A stretch of DNA of 5,747 bases. Source: Bacteroidales bacterium UBA1800 (GTDB lineage: Bacteria; Bacteroidota; Bacteroidia; Bacteroidales; VadinHA17). Where the stretch lies: contig DCFQ01000021.1 in the NCBI GenBank assembly GCA_002319915.1, positions 1,195-6,941 of the forward strand, written 5' to 3'. The notes under the pieces were generated by a model. That model made no database searches. It was not told the DNA's origin and saw only the letters and a program-made list of their open reading frames with translations. The position numbers and the translations under genes are program-made. Of the stretch, positions 1 to 5,747 are shown piece by piece (position 1 is the stretch's first letter; the number at the start of each line of letters is the position of its first letter).

Positions 1-85
1 ACCAGGACTCTACCCCGATTCGGGTATTGTGCTCCAATCTCCGTTCTCTCAGTAACGCTTACTAAATTATACCGCCGGGCCGATA

Positions 86-919
86 TTGGGAAGTGATCTG
101 GACTTTTATGGCTACGAAAAGATGACATGGGAACTGCATGATCTGGATTACATAATCAACAAGAAGAAGGTTTATCGTCTTATGCGGGAACCAAACTTAC
201 TATTGATACAGCAAAGGGTTTCAACAACCGGGAAGCGTCAGTTTGTACAGTTCAGGTGTATAGATGCAAAAGCTCCCCTGGAATACCTTGTCATGGATAT
301 AAAATATGTCCATATAGACCATGAGAAGCGATTTGCGTACCTCTTAACTTTGAGGGACGTATATTCCCGCTTTGCTGTGGGGCATACTCTTAAATACAGC
401 ATAAGGAAGTCTGATGTCATTCTGCTCCTTGATGGGATCCTTCGGGGTGTATCAACAAAGGGTATTATCATTCGTAACGATAATGGCAGCCAGTTTTGTG
501 CCCGTAATGTCAGAAAGTACCTGGTGGAAAATGATATTACACAAGAGTTTACCCATATTGCTACCCCTCAGGAGAACTCTTATATTGAGGCCTGGCATAG
601 CAGTCTGGAAAGAGAGCTGCTGAAAAGAACATGGTTTGACAGTATTTATCGTGCAAGAGAAAAACTCGCTGTTTACTACCTGATTTACAACTATCGCCGC
701 AAGCACAGATCATTAAAAAGAAAAAGTCCATATTTATATTTGAAGACATTTTTACCTGATTTTGCCGATAAACATCCGTTCGCATTTTCCGATTCTTTGT
801 CAAGAGTAGCTTCGGTAGCGATGGGGCCTGGTGTGGCTACTTGTCTTGCTCTTGACAAAGCAAGAAAGGAAACAGAGACTTTTGTGACATCGGAAAATCA
901 GAAAGTATTACTAAATTGA
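86..919 (+). CDS. IS3-family transposase OrfB (DDE integrase core), 5' end truncated or broken
   Basis: This is the catalytic subunit of an IS3-type transposase, which cuts and joins the ends of its own element. From the TTG at 86, residues 6-40 match the C-terminal part of the HTH_21 region (FYGYEKM, then INKKKVYRLM). The rve/DDE core follows with D71 (MDIKYV), D132 (NDNGSQF) and E168 (YIEAW). There are 35 residues between the last two, exactly the D-D(35)E spacing of this family, and the expected YNYRRKH block is at 201-207. Family members usually carry about 50 more residues before the YGY motif. Here the frame is closed by TAA at 53-55, and the other two frames of bases 1-85 show nothing IS3-like, so the N-terminus is missing, frameshifted or replaced. 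The TTG start is only the first available codon. The last 45 or so residues run past the usual core end. Catalytic residues are intact, but activity is doubtful. Confidence 0.85.
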   Translation: MGSDLDFYGYEKMTWELHDLDYIINKKKVYRLMREPNLLLIQQRVSTTGKRQFVQFRCIDAKAPLEYLVMDIKYVHIDHEKRFAYLLTLRDVYSRFAVGHTLKYSIRKSDVILLLDGILRGVSTKGIIIRNDNGSQFCARNVRKYLVENDITQEFTHIATPQENSYIEAWHSSLERELLKRTWFDSIYRAREKLAVYYLIYNYRRKHRSLKRKSPYLYLKTFLPDFADKHPFAFSDSLSRVASVAMGPGVATCLALDKARKETETFVTSENQKVLLN

Positions 920-930
920 AATCAGATTTT

Positions 931-956
931 TGTCCAGTATATTGTGGGTCGATACA
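931..956 (-). repeat. Right terminal inverted repeat (IRR) of the IS3-family element
   Basis: The terminus reads TGTATCGACCCACAATATAC and then TGGACA on the minus strand, and it ends in CA on the plus strand at 955-956. This arrangement resembles IS3-family termini, and it lies 11 bases beyond the transposase stop, where such an end is expected. The left partner is not in the window, so neither the pairing nor the target duplication can be confirmed. Confidence 0.6.
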
Positions 957-1062
957 GGACTATCTTTATCTACTTGATATATTGGAGCCATAAATATTTT
1001 TATTATTTAGATTAAAAAGTTTGTACCAACAATAACTCGAGCATTATAGAAAATGAATAAAA

Positions 1063-2067
1063 ATGAGATTTAAAGATTTGATACGAAATAATTCTTGGTT
1101 GGGTGTTGAAAAAAAGTTACTTGACTTATATCCGGGTGAAAAATTCAGAATTTCAGCATATGAGGATATTTTTTATCGATTACAGCATATGCCGGGAAAA
1201 AAATCCGATATGTCAATCGTTCTTGGTAAAGAATTCGACAGGGATGCTCCAAATGGATACTATGTTGGCGTGTCTGGTAGAAAAAAGGATAACGCAAATG
1301 ATGAAAATGAAATAACTCCCTTTTATGCAATTGAATTTACACCATGGGATGAATGGTTATCAATGGAAATTGATTCAAATACAATAAGTGAATTTACTGA
1401 ACTTGATATAATTGCTCATTGCCTTTACGAAATGACCTTTATCGGCTTTGATGAAACGAAAATTCAGGGGAAATTAAACCATCTATCTAAAACTGCAGAA
1501 ATCGTAGAAAATATGACTGACGAAGAGAAAGGAAAACTTATAACAATTGATAAGTTGATTTCCGCGTTGGAAGATAAGTCTTACAAAATACGCATAGCTC
1601 AAGATCGTGACGAGGCATACCTAACAGAAATATCATCTGCATCAAAAAAGTATTTGTCTTTTACTTCAGAATATTTCAATATTTGGGAATGTGAACAAAC
1701 TATTCCAACAAAGTACTTTTCGGGGGATGAGGTCTTTGTGTTAGAAATTGATAATGAGATTATTGCATACTATTCAATTGTAAATCTGCACGAATCCTTT
1801 AAAATTGGCGAGGTCGAGATAGAAAAAGGTTTTTGGTTAAAACATATGTTTATAAAGCCAGAAAAAATTGGAGAAGAGATTGGTAAAAAATTATTTTCAC
1901 ATTTGATAGATTTTAGCAAAGATAATTCAATCAAAGAAATAAAGATTTTAGCGGACCCAAATTCAAAGGGATTTTTTCAGAAGATGGGATGTGATTATAT
2001 TAAAGAATATTCTTCAACAATTAAGAATAAGGCAACACTTAAAATGAGTTATCATTTTAAAAATTGA
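1063..2067 (+). CDS. DUF6557-like domain fused to a GNAT-family N-acetyltransferase
   Basis: This is a 334-residue, apparently cytosolic, two-domain protein with no signal peptide or membrane segment. Residues 1-140 resemble the small DUF6557 family of unknown function: NSWLGVEKKLLDLYP near the start, SDMSIVL at 48-54, then YAIEFTPWDEWLSMEI and DIIAHCLYEMTFIGFDE. I make that match from memory. Residues 175-330 look like a GNAT acetyltransferase, which moves the acetyl group of acetyl-CoA to an amine. The acetyl-CoA loop appears as EKIGEEIGKKLF (267-278), close to the family's Q/RxxGxG/A pattern, and GFFQKMGC (303-310) matches the late FYxKxGF motif. The substrate cannot be told. The ATG at 1063 starts the DUF-like domain at its usual beginning; no Shine-Dalgarno sequence is seen. 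The gene is strikingly AT-rich (16 of 60 bases are G or C in 1741-1800). It follows the IS end by 106 bases and converges on the WD40 gene. Confidence 0.75.
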   Translation: MRFKDLIRNNSWLGVEKKLLDLYPGEKFRISAYEDIFYRLQHMPGKKSDMSIVLGKEFDRDAPNGYYVGVSGRKKDNANDENEITPFYAIEFTPWDEWLSMEIDSNTISEFTELDIIAHCLYEMTFIGFDETKIQGKLNHLSKTAEIVENMTDEEKGKLITIDKLISALEDKSYKIRIAQDRDEAYLTEISSASKKYLSFTSEYFNIWECEQTIPTKYFSGDEVFVLEIDNEIIAYYSIVNLHESFKIGEVEIEKGFWLKHMFIKPEKIGEEIGKKLFSHLIDFSKDNSIKEIKILADPNSKGFFQKMGCDYIKEYSSTIKNKATLKMSYHFKN

Positions 2068-2197
2068 ATAATTAATAGTATTTATAAGCAAGATTTCGTG
2101 TGGCACAAACCCAATATGAATTAATATTGCACGCTATCTCTAGCACATCTTCTTTTGCAATGGTTTTTCTAAAATAATTCTACTTCCTTAAGGTGTT
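2068..2197. other. Convergent intergenic spacer, no clear terminator
   Basis: This 130-base spacer separates the 3' ends of two convergent genes. It contains CAATAT (2112-2117) and ATATTG (2124-2129), a 6-bp inverted repeat around 6 bases, and the palindrome CCTTAAGG close to the end of the WD40 gene. The last codons of the GNAT gene hold a 9-bp AT-only-core stem (2039-2047 with 2052-2060, loop GTTA) that lacks a following T-tract. None of these is a convincing Rho-independent terminator. Confidence 0.4.
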
Positions 2198-5050
2198 TTA
2201 TTTTTCCCAAAATTTCCAATTTGGCTTTGGTCTATAGTCACTCACAATAAACGGATTAAACTTAAGGTTTTCATTACATTTCGGACAATTAATAGATAAC
2301 TTAGGCTTATTCCAAAACTCTTTTGGTAATTCCATACACGGAGATTGATCTGGTTTCAATCTTGCTTTCTTTGTTATTCTTGAAATGGAAATAAGTACAG
2401 AAGAGTTGGGGAGGAATCGGTGCCCGCATAAAGGGCAATCTGCTGAAAGTTTCTGGTATTCCTGCAGTTCAAAATCCCATATTTGCCGGACGGTAGTAAT
2501 GGCCGTTCCAGACCACAATAAATTCTTATCGATCCCAACACTTAACACTTCTCCTGTTTGGCTTCCTATATAAAGACCATTTGGATAGGGAAAGATTTTT
2601 GCATTAAGAATAGGAGAATCAGTAGCGAAGCAGGCCAACTTATTACCTGTTCCCAGGTCCCAGAGGATACAGGTTTTGTCATTAGAACCAGAGATTGCCT
2701 TCTGTCCGTCCGGGGTGATGGATATGGCATTTACATAGTCAGTATGCCCTCTGAGCGTCTGCTGTGCCTGGCCTTTCCTTAGGTCCCAAATGATGCAGGT
2801 ATGATCCCGGGAACAGGATATGGCCCGTAGGCCATCAGGACAGATGGAAACAGCATTAATAAAGTCAGTATGTCCTCTGAGGATTTGCAGTGCCTGGCCT
2901 GTACCCAGGTCCCAGAGAATACATGTCTTGTCATTGGAACCGGAGATTGCCCTTTTCCCGTCCGGCGTGATTGATATGGCAATGACATTAGCAATATGCC
3001 CTCTAAGAATTTGCAGCACTTGACCGGTTAAAAGGTCCCATAGTATGCATGTTTTATCATAAGAACAGGAAATTGCCCTTTTCCCGTCCGGGGTGATGCA
3101 TACCGCATTAATAAATTCATCATGCCCCCTGAGGGTCTGCAACGCCTGACCCGTCCCCAGGTCCCAGAAGATGCAGATTCCACCCCTGGAACCTGAGATT
3201 GCTCTTTGCCCGTCCGGACTGATCGAAATTACATTGACAGGGGAAGTATGCCCCCTAAGGGTCTGCAGTATTTGGTATGTCCGCAGATCCCATAGAATGC
3301 AGGTTGTGTCAGATGAAGCGGTGATAAACCTTAAACCTTCCGGTGTAATGCATACAGCATTGACAGATTCTGTATGGCCCCTAAGGGTTACAAGAGGCAG
3401 GCAATCCCACATATCCCCCAGTTTGCAGGTACAGTCCTTTGAGACAGAGATTAACACTTGTCCCTCTGGGGTGCATGATATGTCGTTGACCTTATCAGAA
3501 TGCCACCTGGGAGTCTGAAGTGCCCGGCACGGCTCTAGGTCCCAGAGGATACAGGTATTATCATCAGAACCAGAGAATGCCCTTTTTCCGTCAGGAGTTA
3601 TAGATACGGCATTAACATTACCCGTATGTCCTCTAAGGGTTCTCAGCGCATTTCCGGTCTCCAGGTCCCAGAGGATACAATTTTTATCATTAGAACCGGA
3701 GATTGCCCTTTGTCCGTTCGGGGAGATTGATACTGCATTGACATAGTCAGTGTGCCCCCTGAGGGTATGTAGCACCTTACCTGTTATCAAGTCCCAAAGG
3801 ATGCAAGTATTGTCAGATGAACCGGAGATTGCCCTTTGTCCATCCGGTGTAATGGATACAGTATAGACACTTCCAGTATGCCCTTTAAGGGTCCGGAGTG
3901 CTTCACCAGTAGTCAGGTTCCACAGGATACAGGTATAATCGCGAGAACCTGATATTGCCCGTTGGCAATCCGGTGTGACAGATACGGCATGCACACAGTC
4001 AGTGTGCCCATTCAGGGTCTGGAGCAACTGACCTGTTCCCAAATCCCAGAGTATGCAGTCGAAAAAACCGGAGATAACCTTTTGCCAGACCGGACTGATG
4101 TAAACAGTATTATCAACTCCCTCGAAAGTCTTCAGCGCCTTGCCAATCATAAGGTCCCAGAGGATACAGGTATTATCGTCAGAACCGGAGAATGCCCTTT
4201 CCCCGTTAGGGGTGATTATCACTACTCGAACGGCTTCAGTATGCCCTGTTAGGGTCTGCAGTACCTGGCCTGTCATTAGGTTCCATAGGATGCAGTTCCT
4301 GTCATTAGAACCGGAGATTGCCCTTTGCCCGTCATGGGTGATTGAAACTACTCGAACCGCTTCAGTATGCCCCCTTAGGATTTGCAGTACCTGAGGTAAA
4401 GGATTCCAGGGTGGCCGGGCTGATAGCTCTAAATGAAACAATGATTTTGATACTTCCGAAGATGCTTTTTCAGCTGCATTTCCAACTGGCCCTTCAGCAG
4501 CGTAATTCCATGCCTGTTGTGTGGCAAAGTGAGAGAATTCTGAGGCCAGGTTCTGGAGATTTCCACTTTCCCGACCAAGAAAATTAAGAAAATCTTCTAA
4601 GGTATCTAACCGATTAGGATTGGTTTTCTTGCGTTCAATTTCTGCATTAAATTCTTCTTTGCTCCATAGTGGAGCTGTTTCGGGTAATTCTAATTTATTA
4701 ATTTCCCCGGTGGCATAGGCAACTAGATCTCGGGTATATTTATCCATCCGTGCCTGCTTTGCCTTTGCTTTATTTATGTTTTCTGCATTTTCGGGGATAC
4801 CCTCCAACACATAATTGAAATCCTTAATCAATTCATATGCCATTTTTGCAGCAGCCTTTGCCTGGATAAATTCAAGATTGCATAATGTATCAATTACCTC
4901 ATACCACATTTCAGCTTTAGTTTGCTGAAAGGGGAGTTCTACCAGTTTTCGGCTGCTGGGTTTCTTCTGCGTGGGTTCATCCAGATATAATGGTTTACCT
5001 AAAAGGTAGCCAGCGAGAATAGAATGATAATGTATTGAATTTGGAATCAT
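2198..5050 (-). CDS. 14-blade WD40-repeat protein with C-terminal zinc ribbon; STAND (NACHT-WD40) protein lacking its ATPase half
   Basis: This is a 950-residue protein. Residues 7-220 are a helical linker (HYHSILAGYLLGKP, RKLVELPFQQTKAEMW, TLCNLEFIQAKAAAKM, QQAWNYAAEGPVG) of the kind that joins the NACHT-type ATPase to the propellers in bacterial STAND proteins, where WD40 domains act as sensors. Residues 227-799 hold 14 WD40 repeats, starting at 227, 269, 311, 348 and then every 42 residues to 768; each runs roughly from GHT to ILWDL. A degenerate closing blade follows at 806-840. The C-terminus has two CxxC pairs (C872/C875 and C922/C925) and ends near FNPFIV, a likely zinc ribbon also typical of this family. 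No Walker A or B motif exists anywhere in it. The ATG at 5050 is preceded in frame by TAA, so the coding region cannot extend upstream. It is either a 5'-truncated remnant or a stand-alone propeller protein. No Shine-Dalgarno sequence is seen. Two 7-blade propellers are likely. Confidence 0.88.
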   Translation of the reverse strand: MIPNSIHYHSILAGYLLGKPLYLDEPTQKKPSSRKLVELPFQQTKAEMWYEVIDTLCNLEFIQAKAAAKMAYELIKDFNYVLEGIPENAENINKAKAKQARMDKYTRDLVAYATGEINKLELPETAPLWSKEEFNAEIERKKTNPNRLDTLEDFLNFLGRESGNLQNLASEFSHFATQQAWNYAAEGPVGNAAEKASSEVSKSLFHLELSARPPWNPLPQVLQILRGHTEAVRVVSITHDGQRAISGSNDRNCILWNLMTGQVLQTLTGHTEAVRVVIITPNGERAFSGSDDNTCILWDLMIGKALKTFEGVDNTVYISPVWQKVISGFFDCILWDLGTGQLLQTLNGHTDCVHAVSVTPDCQRAISGSRDYTCILWNLTTGEALRTLKGHTGSVYTVSITPDGQRAISGSSDNTCILWDLITGKVLHTLRGHTDYVNAVSISPNGQRAISGSNDKNCILWDLETGNALRTLRGHTGNVNAVSITPDGKRAFSGSDDNTCILWDLEPCRALQTPRWHSDKVNDISCTPEGQVLISVSKDCTCKLGDMWDCLPLVTLRGHTESVNAVCITPEGLRFITASSDTTCILWDLRTYQILQTLRGHTSPVNVISISPDGQRAISGSRGGICIFWDLGTGQALQTLRGHDEFINAVCITPDGKRAISCSYDKTCILWDLLTGQVLQILRGHIANVIAISITPDGKRAISGSNDKTCILWDLGTGQALQILRGHTDFINAVSICPDGLRAISCSRDHTCIIWDLRKGQAQQTLRGHTDYVNAISITPDGQKAISGSNDKTCILWDLGTGNKLACFATDSPILNAKIFPYPNGLYIGSQTGEVLSVGIDKNLLWSGTAITTVRQIWDFELQEYQKLSADCPLCGHRFLPNSSVLISISRITKKARLKPDQSPCMELPKEFWNKPKLSINCPKCNENLKFNPFIVSDYRPKPNWKFWEK
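2636..4372 (-). repeat. Tandem 126-bp repeat array coding for the WD40 blades
   Basis: The array has fourteen units of 42 codons except unit 3 (4010-4120), which is 37 codons long. Units 12 and 14 are about 80% identical over some 105 bases by hand alignment. Units 2 (4121-4246) and 7 (3506-3631) share a 26-base identical block and are close to 90% identical over 66 bases. Unit 8 (3380-3505) is degenerate: WHSDKV replaces GHT and KLGDM replaces ILWDL. GC content is much higher here than in the flanks (38 of 60 in 3121-3180). Confidence 0.9.
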
Positions 5051-5119
5051 TATTTAGTTGACCTTGTAAAACCACACTCTTTCAAGATCGCTAAATTCCT
5101 TAAATAGTCATGGATTAAA

Positions 5120-5148
5120 ACTATAGTAAATATAAGAAACTTCCCCAA
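5120..5148 (-). promoter_or_regulatory. Candidate promoter for the WD40 gene
   Basis: On the minus strand TTGGGG (5148-5143) and TATAGT (5125-5120) are separated by 17 bases, a sigma-70-like layout with a good -10 and a weak -35. The -10 lies about 70 bases before the ATG. Read as a Bacteroidota promoter it would be TTG, 20 bases, then TATAGTTTT, a partial fit to that consensus. This is a pattern match only. Confidence 0.3.
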
Positions 5149-5183
5149 GTAGTTTATTACAAAGTATATTAGGAATGCCTGCC

Positions 5184-5209
5184 CCCAGAAATCAGCTCCT
5201 GGGTTTTTT
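5184..5209 (+). terminator. Orphan Rho-independent terminator-like hairpin
   Basis: CCCAG (5184-5188) pairs with CTGGG (5199-5203) around a 10-base loop and is followed directly by six T residues (5204-5209). The orientation would stop plus-strand transcription, yet no plus-strand gene precedes it: the WD40 gene runs the other way. The stem is short, so it could be chance, or the end of a small RNA or of a lost gene. Confidence 0.4.
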
Positions 5210-5237
5210 ACTTCTATAAACGTCGTATTATAGAAGT
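5210..5237. repeat. Perfect 10-bp inverted repeat with 8-bp spacer (recombinase core or operator-like)
   Basis: ACTTCTATAA (5210-5219) and TTATAGAAGT (5228-5237) are exact reverse complements around ACGTCGTA. The total is 28 bp. Arms ending ATAA/TTAT around a short asymmetric spacer are the geometry of tyrosine-recombinase core sites (dif has arms around 6 bp, loxP around 8 bp). An operator for a dimeric repressor or a simple hairpin are alternatives. No recombinase gene is in the window. Confidence 0.5.
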
Positions 5238-5600
5238 TTAATAGTGAGATTAACTGACTTGGTGAAGCTCGCTGATCTCTAATGACTTATATTAACTTAG
5301 GAACTACTAAAACAATACTTGGATTTATCAGTTAATATCTTTTTAATCAATTCCATGCTGGGAATGTAAGTCATTGCATAACTTCGGTTGTGTATACTGT
5401 CGTTGAGTTAGTCCAAAAGTCTAGGTAAAGTAGTTGATGGTGTAAGGTGAGGAGGTTGCTATTGTGACTGATGGGGTTTTGCATTAAGTGAACTAGCTAC
5501 GATTTAATCTGACAGTTTGTGTTTATGTAGGGACTGCAAGAAATGGGAATAATTATGGCTATTCATAACTTCATAGTAGTCTCCTTATAAGCCACTTAGA
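5238..5600. other. Non-coding stretch without a recognisable gene
   Basis: No open frame of useful length or RNA family is recognised here. ATTAACTGA (5249-5257) and TCAGTTAAT (5328-5336) form a 9-bp inverted repeat enclosing 70 bases. ATTCC/GGAAT (5350-5365) is a small hairpin. ACTGTC (5396-5401) and GACAGT (5511-5516) are 6-bp inverted ends of a 121-base block. None is strong enough to name. The stretch could hold worn remnants of mobile DNA. Confidence 0.4.
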
Positions 5601-5619
5601 GTTTCCCAAATGTTTCCCA
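5601..5619. repeat. 11-bp-phased direct repeat of GTTTCCCA
   Basis: GTTTCCCA occurs at 5601-5608 and again at 5612-5619, one helical turn apart, about 60 bases from the 3' end of the tRNA. Phased short direct repeats near a tRNA can be arm-type integrase sites or regulator sites. Which applies here cannot be told from sequence. Confidence 0.4.
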
Positions 5620-5621
5620 TA

Positions 5622-5660
5622 TTAAATAAAGAAGCCTGTATATTATTGCTATACAGGCTT
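5622..5660 (-). terminator. Rho-independent terminator of the tRNA-fMet gene
   Basis: AAGCCTGTATA (5632-5642) and TATACAGGCTT (5650-5660) form a perfect 11-bp stem with a 7-base loop. On the minus strand the stem is followed by CTTTATTTAAT, a T-rich tail. It starts 17 bases after the end of the tRNA, which is transcribed toward it. It may also stop plus-strand transcripts, since CTTTTAC follows on that side. Confidence 0.7.
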
Positions 5661-5676
5661 TTACATTTTTAATTTG

Positions 5677-5747
<71 letters not shown>

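Larger units (their letters stand above)
1..956 (+). mobile_element. IS3-family insertion sequence, right-hand part (left end outside window or lost)
   Basis: The element is defined by a DDE transposase of IS3 OrfB type (86-919) followed, 11 bases after its stop, by a candidate right terminal repeat at 931-956. Read inward on the minus strand, that terminus begins TGTATCGACCCACAATAT and continues to a GGACA block, the TG...ACCCA...GGACA layout known for IS3-family ends. No matching left terminus is seen in the first 85 bases, and no OrfA or A6G-type frameshift site is visible. The left boundary is therefore not in the window, and position 1 is only the window edge. The IS type is seen directly in the protein motifs; the exact right boundary is an inference from the terminal repeat and the expected CA-3' end. 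Confidence 0.75.

Noticed and set aside
12..26. CCCGA-T-TCGGG palindrome near the window start
   Set aside because: It has only 5-bp arms around one base and no T-tract or matching copy.
238..803. Antisense open frames within the transposase
   Set aside because: The plus-strand frame carries the full DDE motif set, and the others have no motif.
2039..2060. Hairpin at the end of the GNAT gene as a terminator
   Set aside because: The stem is AT-rich with loop GTTA, lies inside the coding region and has no T-tract on either strand.
2200..2218. Similarity of TTTTTCCCAAAATTTCC to the GTTTCCCA repeat near the tRNA
   Set aside because: It encodes the C-terminus of the WD40 protein (WKFWEK) and the match is partial.
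2636..4372. CRISPR array
   Set aside because: The regular repeat has a 126-bp period, is coding throughout and translates into WD40 blades; there are no short identical repeats with unique spacers.
2198..5050. Many plus-strand open frames inside the WD40 gene (for example 3171-3518, 3962-4252 and 4140-4394)
   Set aside because: They are antisense shadows of the repeated WD40 codons. Their proteins show the same repetitive pattern (PEDTG, PLRICST) and no independent domain.
5057..5160. Remnant of the missing ATPase half in frame upstream of the WD40 start
   Set aside because: The frame reads about 35 codons with stops just before the ATG and again 17 codons further up, and shows no NACHT or winged-helix motif.
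5396..5516. Miniature inverted-repeat element with ACTGTC/GACAGT ends and nearby TTGTGT direct repeats
   Set aside because: The inverted match is only 6 bp, the TTGTGT copy on the left is not flush with the end, and matches of this size are expected by chance.

Overview
This looks like an AT-rich accessory stretch of a bacterial chromosome bordered by a core tRNA gene. None of the protein starts has a clear Shine-Dalgarno sequence and the tRNA does not encode its CCA end. Together with an IS3-type transposase, a DUF6557-like domain and a STAND-type WD40 protein, this fits Bacteroidota best, but the assignment is an inference and no marker gene settles it.

Layout from left to right: (1) positions 1-956 hold the right-hand part of an IS3-family insertion sequence. 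Its transposase has a complete D-D-E triad (D71, D132, E168) but an apparently lost or broken N-terminus, and a recognisable right terminal inverted repeat ends at 956. (2) Positions 1063-2067 (+) encode a 334-residue two-domain protein, a DUF6557-like N-terminal half joined to a GNAT acetyltransferase half. The gene is very AT-rich. (3) Positions 2198-5050 (-) encode a 950-residue protein with 14 WD40 repeats of almost perfect 42-residue (126 bp) periodicity, preceded by the helical linker usual in bacterial NACHT/STAND-WD40 proteins and followed by a two-CxxC zinc ribbon. The nucleotide-binding ATPase half expected upstream is absent. (4) Positions 5051-5676 have no convincing gene. They contain a candidate promoter for the WD40 gene, a terminator-like hairpin on the + strand with no gene feeding it, a perfect 10+10 bp inverted repeat around an 8-bp spacer, an 11-bp-phased direct repeat and the terminator of the tRNA. 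(5) Positions 5677-5747 (-) are an initiator tRNA-fMet(CAT) whose first base lies just outside the window.

The GNAT-fusion gene and the WD40 gene converge and are not an operon, so no joint pathway can be claimed. The most interesting object is the WD40 gene. Its blades are nearly identical in framework, vary at a few fixed surface positions and show signs of exchange between non-adjacent blades, which is the pattern of a diversifying recognition module, but here without its ATPase. The IS end, the odd gene content and base composition, and the recombination-site-like repeats beside the tRNA suggest a variable, possibly mobile, region.
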